DNA of 64,000 nucleotides from Chelativorans sp. J32 (GTDB taxonomy: Bacteria > Pseudomonadota > Alphaproteobacteria > Rhizobiales > Rhizobiaceae): positions 59,293 through 123,292 of the forward strand of contig NZ_JAEQ01000014.1 in assembly GCF_000518985.1 (NCBI RefSeq), written 5' to 3'. The notes under the pieces were generated by a model, which saw only the letters and a program-made list of their open reading frames with translations, was not told where the DNA came from and did no database searches. Positions 1 to 8,126 of the stretch are shown here, one piece after another. Position numbers and translations under genes: made by a program. The first letter of the stretch is position 1; every line of letters begins with the position of its first letter.

Positions 1-9
1 TATTTAAGT

Positions 10-24
10 TGATTATTGGTGTCA
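10..24 (+). promoter_or_regulatory. Candidate RirA iron-responsive operator (IRO) of hmuPSTUV
   Basis: The sequence TGA-TTATTGGTG-TCA matches exactly the TGA-N9-TCA iron-responsive operator described for rhizobial RirA targets, including haem uptake operons. It lies about 77 bases before the hmuP start, a sensible place for a repressor site. The rirA gene is only 4 kb away. The match is seen directly; binding is inferred. Confidence 0.6.
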
Positions 25-65
25 AGAAATCAGATCACAGTCACGACATCGCCCAGCCAGCCCCA

Positions 66-104
66 ATGCGAGCCAGGCGCCAAGACCAAGGGCACCGAAC
101 GTGA
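66..104 (+). other. Short upstream ORF overlapping the hmuP start
   Basis: A 12-codon ATG-initiated frame ends in TGA at 102-104, overlapping the GTG start of hmuP at 101-103 by the ACGTGA arrangement. Such an overlap can couple translation. There is no strong ribosome binding site before the ATG, so this may be chance. Confidence 0.25.
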
Positions 105-304
105 ACGCTGAATTTTCTCTGGATCGCAAGCCGCCCACGGCACCGCGCGACGAGGCTGAACTGCCTCGCAATGACACGCCGCCTTTACGCACCGTTACGA
201 GCGAGGAACTCTTTCGTGGCGCGCAGGAGATCGTCATCGTTCACAGCGGCTCATTTTACCGCCTGAAGATCACCAGGCAGGGCAAGCTTATTCTCAACAA
301 GTAG
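101..304 (+). CDS. hmuP: Hemin uptake protein HmuP/HemP
   Basis: A 67-residue protein of the HemP/HmuP family. The C-terminal half carries the family core: SEELFRG, then an EIVIVHSG segment, YRLKITRQGK and a final LILNK. In rhizobia HmuP is needed for expression of hemin uptake genes and is described as a co-activator, with no transport activity of its own. It starts with GTG, the only plausible start in this frame, and has no obvious strong Shine-Dalgarno. It is the first gene of hmuPSTUV, 14 bases ahead of hmuS. The N-terminal third is polar and poorly conserved. The family call is solid; the exact start is less sure. Confidence 0.88.
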   Translation: MNAEFSLDRKPPTAPRDEAELPRNDTPPLRTVTSEELFRGAQEIVIVHSGSFYRLKITRQGKLILNK

Positions 305-318
305 GACTGGGGGACATC

Positions 319-1377
319 ATGAGTGTCGAGGCGACTCTTCGGCCGGAAGACATCCGGCTGAAGCGCGAGCAGAATCCGAAGATGCGCGAGCGGGACCTCG
401 CCCGTATCCTCGGTATTTCAGAGGCCGAGCTGGTGGCTGCCCATTGCGGCCAAGGCGCGAGGCGCATCGAGCCGCGGGTGGCGGAATTCCTGGCAGGCAT
501 GGAGGCCGTAGGCACGGTCATGGCGCTGACGCGCAACGAAAGTGCCGTCCACGAGAAGATCGGCGTTTATGAGAACGCGTCGGCTTCCGAGAAGAGCGCC
601 ATCGTGCTCGGCAAGGAAATCGATCTCAGGATCTTCCCGATGCACTGGGTGCACGCTTTCGCGGTCGAGAAGCGCGATGGCGGGGATGTGCGTCACAGTC
701 TGCAATTCTTCGACCGGGCAGGGGACGCCGTCCACAAAGTGCATTTACGGCCGGAATCTGACCTCAATGCCTATTTGAGCTTGGTCGAGAAGCTTACGAG
801 CGTGGACCAGAGCCCGCGGGTCGAGGTGACGCCGATCGTTTCCAGCGAGACGTCCTGTGGGAACGATGCGGCGATTGGCGAGACCCTGCGCGAGCGCTGG
901 ACCGCGATGCAGGATGTCCACCAATTGGTGGGCATCCTGCGCGCCTTGAAGCTGACCCGCCGTCAAGCCGTGCATTTGATCGGTGACGAATTCGCTTGGC
1001 GGCTGGATCACGCTGCCGTTTCCATGATGATGGAGCGCGCGGTCGAGAAGAAAACGCCGATCATGTGCTTCGTGGGCAGCCGCGGTTGCATACAGATCCA
1101 CTCGGGGCCAGTCATGAACGTGGCGCCCATGGGGCCGTGGCTCAATGTTATGGATCCTACATTCCACATGCACCTGCGGCTCGATCATCTTGTCGAGTTG
1201 TGGGCGGTCCGCAAGCCGACCAAGGACGGCCATGTGACCTCCCTGGAAGCTTACGACGCTGCCGGACATCTCGTCGTCCAGTTCTTCGGGAAGAGGCATG
1301 AGGGCGAAAGCGAGCGGGCGGACTGGCGCTTGCTTATGGAAGAACTGCCGCGTCTCGCGCAGGCGTCGGCGGCCTAA
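319..1377 (+). CDS. hmuS: Hemin-degrading factor / haem transfer protein HmuS
   Basis: A 352-residue cytoplasmic protein of the HemS/ChuX/HmuS family, built from two similar halves of about 170 residues. Both halves show the family pattern ending in a fingerprint such as LRLDHLVELWAVRKPT near the C terminus, with the matching first-half segment ending in QFFDRAGDAVHKVHL. HmuS accepts haem delivered by HmuTUV and is associated with haem breakdown and iron release. The ATG is preceded by a GGGGGA ribosome site. hmuT starts 14 bases downstream, so the genes are cotranscribed. Length is normal for the family. Confidence 0.93.
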   Translation: MSVEATLRPEDIRLKREQNPKMRERDLARILGISEAELVAAHCGQGARRIEPRVAEFLAGMEAVGTVMALTRNESAVHEKIGVYENASASEKSAIVLGKEIDLRIFPMHWVHAFAVEKRDGGDVRHSLQFFDRAGDAVHKVHLRPESDLNAYLSLVEKLTSVDQSPRVEVTPIVSSETSCGNDAAIGETLRERWTAMQDVHQLVGILRALKLTRRQAVHLIGDEFAWRLDHAAVSMMMERAVEKKTPIMCFVGSRGCIQIHSGPVMNVAPMGPWLNVMDPTFHMHLRLDHLVELWAVRKPTKDGHVTSLEAYDAAGHLVVQFFGKRHEGESERADWRLLMEELPRLAQASAA

Positions 1378-1391
1378 GGAGAATTGGCGGA

Positions 1392-2270
1392 ATGAAGTTC
1401 CCTAGGCTTGCCGCGTTCTTGATGGCAATCGTCTGCTCGTTTCCGAGCTACGCGCAAGACGATCTGCCGGAACCCTTCGAGGATCCTTCTCGCCTCGTGA
1501 CCATAGGCGGGTCTCTCACCGAGATCGTCTATGCTCTCGGCGAGGAGCACCTGCTCGTCGCACGCGATTCGACAAGCATGTTCCCTCAGCAGGCCATGGA
1601 ACTGCCGGACATCGGCTATATGCGCCAGCTTTCGCCGGAAGGTGTGCTCTCGGTCGCGCCCACGGCCATCCTGGCGCTGGAAGGCAGCGGACCGCCAGAT
1701 GCCCTTGATGTGCTCGCCAGGGCAAGCGTGCCGCTCGTTCTGGTTCCGGAGACCTTCGACCGCGACGCCATCCTGCGAAAGATCCGCATCGTCGGGAGTG
1801 CCTTGGGAAAGGACGAAGAGGCTGAGAAACTTGCCGCAAAAGTGGGCGCGGAAATCGATCAGGCGGAAGCGCTGACGAAAGACGTTGCAGAACGCAAGCG
1901 CGTGCTTTTCATCCTAAGCAACCAGGGTGGTCGCATACTCGCTTCCGGGACGGGCACCGCCGCGGACGGCATCATTCGTATGGCTGGTGCGATCAACGCT
2001 GTTGGAGTGTTTCCGGGATACAAGCAGCTATCCGAAGAAGCGATCATCGAGGCGCAACCCGACCTGATCCTGATGATGAATCGCGGCGAAGGTCTGGATA
2101 TCGGCGAAGAGGACCTCTTGGCAAATCCCGCGATCGCCGCGACGCCGGCAGGCCGCAACAAGGCTATCGTGCGGATGGACGGCGGCTATCTCCTGGCGTT
2201 TGGCCCGCGGACAGGCGACGCGGTTCGCGATCTGGCGGCAGCGCTCTACGGCACCGGCATCGCAAACTGA
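1392..2270 (+). CDS. hmuT: Periplasmic haem-binding protein HmuT
   Basis: A 292-residue substrate-binding protein for the haem ABC importer. Residues 1 to about 21 form a Sec signal peptide with cleavage expected after SYAQ. The mature part has the typical class III binding-protein start, VTIGGSLTEIVYALG, followed by the ARDSTSMFP segment with a Tyr in DIGYMRQLSPE that is a likely haem ligand in this family. A central helix (residues about 125-165) links the two lobes. AAGGAG overlaps the hmuS stop region and gives the ribosome site. The next gene, hmuU, starts 2 bases after the stop. Confidence 0.93.
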   Translation: MKFPRLAAFLMAIVCSFPSYAQDDLPEPFEDPSRLVTIGGSLTEIVYALGEEHLLVARDSTSMFPQQAMELPDIGYMRQLSPEGVLSVAPTAILALEGSGPPDALDVLARASVPLVLVPETFDRDAILRKIRIVGSALGKDEEAEKLAAKVGAEIDQAEALTKDVAERKRVLFILSNQGGRILASGTGTAADGIIRMAGAINAVGVFPGYKQLSEEAIIEAQPDLILMMNRGEGLDIGEEDLLANPAIAATPAGRNKAIVRMDGGYLLAFGPRTGDAVRDLAAALYGTGIAN

Positions 2271-2272
2271 CC

Positions 2273-3370
2273 ATGAGCCAGCCTGTGGAAATGACGCTCT
2301 TCCGTCGATTTGCCGACGCTCCGGAGGGAGATCGATCGGCCCGGGCGAGGTTCGTGCTGGTGCTCCTCGCGCTCCTGCTCGGTGTCATCACAGTGTTCGG
2401 CATTGCGACGGGCGCCTCCGACGCGTCAGTTTCCGGTGTGATCGAGAGCTGGTTCTATGGAGGCACCGATGGCGTGCTTTCAGAACGCGACCGTCTGATC
2501 ATCCACGAAATCCGTCTGCCGCGCATCGCGCTGGGAATTCTGGTCGGCGCGGCGCTCGCTGTTTCGGGTGCTGTCATGCAAGGGCTCTTCCGCAATCCGC
2601 TTGCCGATCCGGGTATCGTCGGCGTGGCCGGCGGCGCGGGCTTGGGGGCCATTTCCATCATTGTGCTGGGGAGTACCCTCCTTTCGCCTCTTGTCGTCCT
2701 TTCGGGGCTCTATGCGCTGCCGCTTGCCGCATTCTGTGGTGGATTGCTGACAACGCTCATCCTCTATCGCGTCGCGACGAGGCGAGGGCAGACCTCGATT
2801 GCGACAATGCTGCTGGCCGGTATCGCACTAGCGGCTTTCGCAGGAGCCTTATCGGGCGTGCTCATCTATCTCGCAGACGATCGGCAATTGCGCGATCTCA
2901 CGTTCTGGCAGCTCGGCTCTCTGGGGGGCGCGACATGGGTGAAGATCTTGGCAGCCGGACCCATTATTGTTGCAGCGCTCGCTCTGACGCCATTGCTCTC
3001 ACGCGGACTTAACGCACTTGCCTTAGGCGAGGCTTCAGCCCGGCATCTCGGTGTACCTGTCCAGCGCGTGAAGGTCTTGGCAGTTCTCGCCGTGGCCGGT
3101 GCTACCGGTGCTTCCGTGGCCTTCACAGGGGGTATAGGCTTTATCGGCATCGTCGTGCCTCATCTTCTGCGCCTTATCATCGGTCCGGACCACCGCTACT
3201 TGTTGCCCGCTTCGGCATTGCTGGGCGCCAGCCTCCTCCTCCTGGCCGATGCGGTGAGCCGCACCATAGTGGCGCCGGCAGAACTGCCCATCGGGATCGT
3301 CACCGCTGTTTTCGGGGCGCCCTTCTTTCTGTGGGTGCTGCTGCGCCGGCGTGGAATTCTCGACTTGTGA
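2273..3370 (+). CDS. hmuU: Haem ABC transporter permease HmuU
   Basis: A 365-residue FecCD/BtuC-family permease with about ten hydrophobic segments. Diagnostic pieces include RLPRIALGILVGAALAVSG, the QGLFRNPLADPGIVG loop and the C-terminal GGIGFIGIVVPHLLR region. It forms the membrane channel for haem taken from HmuT and powered by HmuV. The start lies 2 bases after the hmuT stop, so translation is probably coupled. An internal Met seven residues in is an alternative start. Confidence 0.93.
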   Translation: MSQPVEMTLFRRFADAPEGDRSARARFVLVLLALLLGVITVFGIATGASDASVSGVIESWFYGGTDGVLSERDRLIIHEIRLPRIALGILVGAALAVSGAVMQGLFRNPLADPGIVGVAGGAGLGAISIIVLGSTLLSPLVVLSGLYALPLAAFCGGLLTTLILYRVATRRGQTSIATMLLAGIALAAFAGALSGVLIYLADDRQLRDLTFWQLGSLGGATWVKILAAGPIIVAALALTPLLSRGLNALALGEASARHLGVPVQRVKVLAVLAVAGATGASVAFTGGIGFIGIVVPHLLRLIIGPDHRYLLPASALLGASLLLLADAVSRTIVAPAELPIGIVTAVFGAPFFLWVLLRRRGILDL

Positions 3371-3379
3371 GGACTGGCC

Positions 3380-4168
3380 ATGATTGAGACACGAGACCTT
3401 GGCGTCTCGATCGGGGGAAAGCGCATTCTCTCCCGCCTCGCCTTCACCGCAGAGCCGGGCCTTGTCACCGCGATCGTCGGTCCGAACGGTTCGGGCAAAT
3501 CCACCCTGATCAAGGCGCTTTCGGGCGATCTGCCATATGAAGGCAGCATCACCTTTAACGGTATCGAGCTCGCTGGTCTCAAACCTGCGGATGCAGCAAT
3601 GGTGAGAGCCGTTCTGCCACAGGCGGTTGCTCTTTCTTTTCCCTACACGGTACGGGAGGTTGTGAGCCTTGGTATTCTGGCGGGATATACCGGGGTCGAT
3701 GCCGGCCAGAGCCATCACTTGCCGGAACGCGCTTTGGCTAAGGTCGATCTCGCGGGCTTTGCAGGCCGGCTCTATCAGGAGCTTTCAGGTGGCGAACAGC
3801 AGCGTGTCCAGCTCGCACGCGTCCTGTGTCAGGTCTGGACAGCGGTGCTCGAGGGGAGGCCCCGATATCTGCTGCTTGATGAGCCGGTATCGAGCCTGGA
3901 CATAAAGCATCAGCTTCTTGTCATGCGGATCGCGCGTGACTTCGCCCGACGCGGGGGAGGGGTGGTGGCTGTGCTCCACGATCTCAACCTGACGGTCGCA
4001 GGCGCCGACAAGGTGCTTGTCATGCACCGGGGGCAAGCAGCCGCCTGCGGTACGCCTAGGGAGGTGATGCGGGATGCGTTGCTGTCGGAGGTTTTCGATT
4101 GCCAGCTGAGAGTAGGCGCAGTTCCGGCGGAGGCACCGTTTCTCCTGCCGCAGACGGCGCTGGGGTAA
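3380..4168 (+). CDS. hmuV: Haem ABC transporter ATP-binding protein HmuV
   Basis: A 262-residue ABC ATPase. Walker A is GPNGSGKST at about residues 34-42, the signature is LSGGEQQRVQLARVL, Walker B is YLLLDEPVSSLD, and the switch His follows in AVLHDLNL. It drives haem import through HmuU. It is the last gene of the operon; rirA converges from the other strand with only 3 bases between the stop codons and no clear intrinsic terminator. Confidence 0.94.
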   Translation: MIETRDLGVSIGGKRILSRLAFTAEPGLVTAIVGPNGSGKSTLIKALSGDLPYEGSITFNGIELAGLKPADAAMVRAVLPQAVALSFPYTVREVVSLGILAGYTGVDAGQSHHLPERALAKVDLAGFAGRLYQELSGGEQQRVQLARVLCQVWTAVLEGRPRYLLLDEPVSSLDIKHQLLVMRIARDFARRGGGVVAVLHDLNLTVAGADKVLVMHRGQAAACGTPREVMRDALLSEVFDCQLRVGAVPAEAPFLLPQTALG

Positions 4169-4171
4169 CAC

Positions 4172-4633
4172 TTAGATCGGCGCTGCCGCTCGATCCAATT
4201 GCACGTCCAGACCCAGTAGATCGCGCATGTTGGGGCGCGCATCGATCAGATCCTGGATCGTATAGGAGGCGAGGACTTCGAAAAATGCGCCGAGTGCCTT
4301 CCGGAGCGCCTCGTTAAGACCGCATCCCTCTACCAGCGGGCACTCCGTATCGCTCTCGAAGCACTCCGCCATGGCAAAACTCTCTTCCGTCACGCGTACG
4401 ACATCGAACAAGGTGATTTCCTCGGCCGGCTTGGCGAGCTTCACGCCACCATTGCGGCCGCGCACCGTCTGCACGAAACCGGCTTCAACCAGAGGCTGAA
4501 GGATCTTGAAGAGAAAAAGATCGGACAGGGAATAAGCCTGGGCAATATCCGGGATCCGGCTGAGACGGCCTTCATTCGCCGCGCAGTACATCAGAATCCG
4601 GATTGCGTAATTCGTCTGTCGGGTGAGCCGCAT
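4172..4633 (-). CDS. rirA: Rrf2-family iron-responsive regulator RirA
   Basis: A 153-residue Rrf2/IscR-type regulator. The N terminus MRLTRQTNYAIRILMYCA and the winged-helix segment VRGRNGGVKLAKPAEEITL match RirA. Three cysteines at about residues 91, 98 and 104 (AECFESDTECPLVEGC) fit the Fe-S ligand set of RirA, which represses iron uptake genes when iron is sufficient. The Met at 4633 was chosen over one ten codons upstream because family members begin MRLT and an AAGGG ribosome site sits just upstream. Its position beside hmuPSTUV, which carries an IRO, fits local control. Confidence 0.92.
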   Translation of the reverse strand: MRLTRQTNYAIRILMYCAANEGRLSRIPDIAQAYSLSDLFLFKILQPLVEAGFVQTVRGRNGGVKLAKPAEEITLFDVVRVTEESFAMAECFESDTECPLVEGCGLNEALRKALGAFFEVLASYTIQDLIDARPNMRDLLGLDVQLDRAAAPI

Positions 4634-4668
4634 GGAAAGCCCTTCGCTGTAAGTCTGCTTCAATATGG

Positions 4669-4692
4669 ATCATAGATTAGAACAATTCCAGA
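4669..4692 (-). promoter_or_regulatory. rirA promoter -10 with an Irr-type ICE-like box
   Basis: On the minus strand TATGAT (4669-4674) is a good -10 hexamer. Directly upstream lies ATTAGAA-CAA-TTCCAGA read on the plus strand (4676-4692), which matches the iron control element TTTAGAA-N3-TTCTAAA at 11 of 14 fixed positions. Irr represses rirA under iron limitation in Agrobacterium, so an ICE here is biologically coherent. No good -35 hexamer is visible. The match is imperfect. Confidence 0.45.
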
Positions 4693-4714
4693 CATGATTC
4701 ACAAAAATATGACA

Positions 4715-4741
4715 GCATAGCTCCAGATTTTTGAGCTATGC
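4715..4741. repeat. Perfect 8-bp inverted repeat in the rirA/GNAT divergent region
   Basis: GCATAGCT and AGCTATGC flank an 11-base T-rich spacer. It sits between the divergent starts of rirA (4633) and the GNAT gene (4853). It could be an operator or an RNA hairpin; no T-run follows on either strand, so it is not an obvious terminator. Confidence 0.4.
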
Positions 4742-4852
4742 GCAGCTGGCAGAGCCGCGATGCGCAGTCGCGACTTGCAAGCCCATGATTCTCTACACAT
4801 ATAGGTTGCGAGTCGAGCGGCTCGGGGAGGAACCCACGAGGAAGTGCGGCTT

Positions 4853-5416
4853 ATGGTCCAACCTGTTCAATTTCGGAAAGAAGTGCCTTCCGGCCTGATT
4901 CGCCGGTTAAGACCGTCGGAGCTTGGCCTGTTTCGCGACCATCTCCTCCGGCTTGACCGTGAAAGCAGGCGTGATCGCTTCAACGGCTCCATCGGCGATG
5001 CTTTCCTGAAGGAATATGCGCGTCGCAGCTTTGAGCAGGGCGCGACGGTACTGGGCTATGTCCAGAACGGACGCGTGCTCGGCGCCGCTGAATTGCACGA
5101 GCGTCCGGAACTCGACCCGCCGACTGGCGAAATCGCCTTCAGCGTTGAAAAGGAACTGCAGCATCGCGGGCTGGGAAGCCGTCTTTTCGAGCTGCTCATC
5201 GCCCATGCGCGAGCGCTCGGCTACACGCGCCTGCACGTCACCACGCATCCAAACAATGGCGCGATGCGCGCGCTGGCAAGAAAGTTTGCCGCCAGCCTCA
5301 GCTTCGAGGAAGGCGAGACCGTAGGGGTGATCGAACTGGACGCTAGCCTGTCGCGCGGCGGCGAACTAGCCGCGACACATCCCGCACCTCCTAGGAGGGA
5401 CGCTGTTCCGGCCTGA
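4853..5416 (+). CDS. GNAT-family N-acetyltransferase
   Basis: A 187-residue protein with one GNAT domain at about residues 20-150. The acetyl-CoA loop is QHRGLGSRLFELLIAHARALG, a good match to the Q/RxxGxG/A motif, followed by the TRLHVTTHPNN strand. The substrate is unknown. The ATG at 4853 was preferred to a GTG nine bases upstream because GAGGAA at 4838-4843 is then correctly spaced. The last 25 residues are Pro/Arg rich and probably disordered. It is divergent from rirA, but nothing else ties it to iron. Confidence 0.8.
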   Translation: MVQPVQFRKEVPSGLIRRLRPSELGLFRDHLLRLDRESRRDRFNGSIGDAFLKEYARRSFEQGATVLGYVQNGRVLGAAELHERPELDPPTGEIAFSVEKELQHRGLGSRLFELLIAHARALGYTRLHVTTHPNNGAMRALARKFAASLSFEEGETVGVIELDASLSRGGELAATHPAPPRRDAVPA

Positions 5417-5433
5417 TCGCCGGAAGTGTTGGA

Positions 5434-6129
5434 CTAGCGCTTACCCACCTGGATCGAGATTTCGCCGAGGCCTTCGATTCCGCCTGTGATCTGCTGGCCG
5501 GGGTCGACGCGACCCACGCCCTCAGGCGTTCCGGTGAAGATGAGATCTCCCGGTTCAAGCCGGACAGCTTTGCTGCAAAATGCGATCACATTGGCTACGG
5601 GCCATATCAGATCTGAAAGATCGGCATCCTGGCGGGTCTCGTTGTCGACGGAGAGCCAGATACGGCCTTTTGCCGGGTGTCCGATGCTTTCGACCGGGCG
5701 GAGCGGTCCGCAAGGGGCAGAGTTGTCGAAGCCCTTCGCCCAGTCCCACGGCCGGGCCGCTTTCTTGGCTTCGGCCTGCAAGTCCCGCCGTGTGAGATCG
5801 ATGCCGACGGCATAACCCCAAACATGTGCCAGAGCCGCCTCTACCGGGATGTCGTTTCCGCCCTTTCCAATCGCAGCCACCAGCTCGATCTCGTGATGAA
5901 GGTCGCTGGTGAGCGGGGGATAGGGTATGGTCGCTCCGCTATCCACCACGGCATCGGCAGGCTTGGTGAAGAAGAAGGGATCCTCGCGGTCGGGATCATG
6001 CCCCATCTCCCGGGCGTGCGCCGCATAATTGCGTCCTACGCAGAAGATGCGCCGCACCGGAAATCGCCCGACATGACCGGCCACCGCAACCGATGGCACC
6101 TCTGGTGCGGGAATGACAAACTCTACCAT
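5434..6129 (-). CDS. Fumarylacetoacetate hydrolase family protein
   Basis: A 231-residue FAH-fold hydrolase. CVGRNYAAHAREMG near residue 30 and the metal-binding stretch HHEIELV near residue 80 are classic, with a later Asp in VGIDLTRRDLQ and the C-terminal FTGTPEGVG loop. Relatives act on C-C bonds of fumarylpyruvate or acylpyruvates in aromatic ring catabolism. No other ring-cleavage genes are nearby, so the substrate is unresolved. GGAGGAA precedes the start. Length is normal for the short FAH class. Confidence 0.87.
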   Translation of the reverse strand: MVEFVIPAPEVPSVAVAGHVGRFPVRRIFCVGRNYAAHAREMGHDPDREDPFFFTKPADAVVDSGATIPYPPLTSDLHHEIELVAAIGKGGNDIPVEAALAHVWGYAVGIDLTRRDLQAEAKKAARPWDWAKGFDNSAPCGPLRPVESIGHPAKGRIWLSVDNETRQDADLSDLIWPVANVIAFCSKAVRLEPGDLIFTGTPEGVGRVDPGQQITGGIEGLGEISIQVGKR

Positions 6130-6266
6130 GCGTTCCTCCGAAAACCGCCGCAGAGATGAACCAACCGGGCGGTGGTGGCAAGCGGCAAACCAAAGGAGCC
6201 GCCCGCAAGCTCGGCCATACGGCTACGGCAACGGCGTTCTTTCCTGGAAGTTCAGTTCGGCTTTTT

Positions 6267-6291
6267 GGAACTCCCATCGCTATCGCGCATT
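6267..6291 (+). promoter_or_regulatory. Candidate EcfG-type promoter ahead of the ECF sigma gene
   Basis: GGAAC at 6267-6271 is followed after 16 bases by CATT at 6288-6291. The alphaproteobacterial general stress promoter is GGAAC-N16/17-CGTT, so this is one mismatch off. It lies about 50 bases upstream of the sigma factor start and would fit autoregulation. Confidence 0.4.
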
Positions 6292-6339
6292 AATCCCGCG
6301 AGCAGCCGAAAAGATTCGCCGTTAGAGAAGGGATTTGGA

Positions 6340-6918
6340 ATGGCACCGTCCCCAGTCGAGAGAGACAGCGCCCCCAGGCATCCCGGCTCCGAGATCGTAG
6401 ACCTCATTCCCGCACTGCGCGCTTTTGCGAGAACCTTCTACCGTGACCCGAACGATGCCGACGACCTGGTGCAGGAGACGCTGACGAAAGGGCTTTCACA
6501 CCTGCATCAGTTTGAAGCCGGGACCAGTATGAAGTCCTGGCTTTTCACCATCATGCGCAACACCTTCTATACGAAGATCAAGGTCGCCAAGCGTGAGGCG
6601 CCGGGCACTGCCGATTGTGTCTCGGCGCGGCCGGTGGTCAATCCCACCCAGGAATGGTCTGCGCGCGGCCTGGAGATTCATAACGCCATCCAGCGCCTCC
6701 CCGAGCAGCAGCGCGAGGTGATGATGCTGATAGGCGTGCTCGGCATGAGCTATGAGGAAGCGGCAACGATCTGCAATTGCGCCATCGGCACGATCAAGAG
6801 CCGGCTCAACCGCGCCCGCTTGCGGCTTCTGGCCGAACTCGGAGAGAAGTCGAGCCTTTCCGCGGTCGAGCGCGAAGAAGCGGCCCCTGCAGGCGACGAC
6901 GGGATTTTCTACGCCTGA
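6340..6918 (+). CDS. ECF sigma factor, EcfG/ECF15-like
   Basis: A 192-residue sigma factor. Region 2 contains DADDLVQETLTKGL and MKSWLFTIMRNTFYT; region 4 contains LPEQQREVMMLIGVLGMSYEEAA and the helix CNCAIGTIKSRLNRARLRL. This wording is characteristic of ECF15 (EcfG) factors that run the general stress response of alphaproteobacteria, where they are released by PhyR from NepR. No nepR or phyR lies nearby, suggesting an EcfG paralogue. The ATG at 6340 is preceded by GAGAAGGGA; the frame is open further upstream but lacks homology. Confidence 0.82.
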   Translation: MAPSPVERDSAPRHPGSEIVDLIPALRAFARTFYRDPNDADDLVQETLTKGLSHLHQFEAGTSMKSWLFTIMRNTFYTKIKVAKREAPGTADCVSARPVVNPTQEWSARGLEIHNAIQRLPEQQREVMMLIGVLGMSYEEAATICNCAIGTIKSRLNRARLRLLAELGEKSSLSAVEREEAAPAGDDGIFYA

Positions 6919-7339
6919 GCGCGGCATTCGCGAGCGCCGAGCTTGAACGGGTCAAGCCGTTCCCTTGGAGCCCCGCGCAGCATCCCCTGGTTCCCGCTCG
7001 GAGGCGAGAGCCGGGGAATTTTGCCCAAGAATGCATCGACGTGCTGCTTTATTCTTCAGCGGCTGCGCCCCCCAATCCATAAGAGCCCCTTGTTCCAGGC
7101 GTGCTAAGTCACTGCGCCGTAGTCATTTTTCGTTTTCCATTACAGTTGGCACACAACCTGCATCGCTGGATACGGAACCAGAGGGGTCCAACGAAGCGCC
7201 ATCAAAGGCGCTCAAAGCTGCCGGTCGGACTCGATCCACTTGCCGCGTGTGGCGAGATCCGGCCGGCAGCCCGTTTGCCATCTGAGAATATCCGCTGCCT
7301 GTCGTGAAGCTTGAAAATGTGGGCCTCACGGGAGCGCGG
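6919..7339. other. Gene-free stretch between the sigma factor and radC
   Basis: About 420 bases with no convincing gene. Short open frames here have no recognisable protein character. A GC-rich imperfect inverted repeat around 6980-7020 could fold but has no following T-run. I see no tRNA or repeat. Confidence 0.5.
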
Positions 7340-8095
7340 CTAGATCAGCCGCATGCCCTTCATGCTGGAATGACCCTTCTTGCCGATGATGATGTGGTCA
7401 TGAACGGTAATGCCGAGCGGCTCCGCCGTGGAGATGATCAGTTTCGTCATCTCGACATCGGCGCGGGAGGGGGTGGGATCTCCCGAGGGATGATTGTGCA
7501 CGAGGATGATGGCGCTTGCAGACAGCTCCAAAGCCCGCTTCACGACCTCGCGCGGATAGACGGGCGTATGGTCGACGGTGCCGGTTTGCTGCAATTCGTC
7601 CTTTATGAGGGCGTTCTTCTTATCCAGGAACAGGATCCGGAACTGCTCGCGATCCTCATAGGCCATTGCGGCACGACAATAATCGAGAACCTGGGTCCAG
7701 GAGGAAAGCACCTGTTTCCCGCGCACCTCGTTGCGCAGCATGCGTTGTGTGACAGCCGCGATCAGTTTCAGGTCCCTGGCGGCCGCTTCACCGATTCCCG
7801 GTACTTCTTTCAACCGATGTTCAGGCGCCCCCAACACCTCGCCGATCGAGCCGAACCGGTTGAGCAATTCCTTTGCCGGCCCTTTGGTGTCGGCGCGCGG
7901 GACCGAGCGGAAAAGCACCATCTCCAGAAGCTCGTAATCGGCAAGCGCGTCCGCTCCGGCCTCGTCGAAACGTTCGCGCAAGCGCTCGCGATGCCCTTCA
8001 TAATGTTTTTTGACGCGTATTTCCGGCTTGCCTGACGCGCCTCGCGTGGTGTGCAGGACACCCTCTCCAAAGCCGCTATTGCTATCGTCCGCCAT
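7340..8095 (-). CDS. radC: RadC family JAB-domain protein
   Basis: A 251-residue RadC homologue. An N-terminal helix-hairpin-helix region ([27 protein letters not shown]) precedes the C-terminal JAMM/MPN domain with the metal motif [16 protein letters not shown]. Once called a DNA repair protein, its biochemical role is unsettled. The start at 8095 is preferred because a GGGGGGAG ribosome site sits six bases before it; the frame extends 18 codons further without such a site. map lies just upstream on the same strand. Confidence 0.9.
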   Translation of the reverse strand: MADDSNSGFGEGVLHTTRGASGKPEIRVKKHYEGHRERLRERFDEAGADALADYELLEMVLFRSVPRADTKGPAKELLNRFGSIGEVLGAPEHRLKEVPGIGEAAARDLKLIAAVTQRMLRNEVRGKQVLSSWTQVLDYCRAAMAYEDREQFRILFLDKKNALIKDELQQTGTVDHTPVYPREVVKRALELSASAIILVHNHPSGDPTPSRADVEMTKLIISTAEPLGITVHDHIIIGKKGHSSMKGMRLI

Positions 8096-8126
8096 AAAGC
8101 TCCCCCCAGCGACGATCGCAGGGTAG

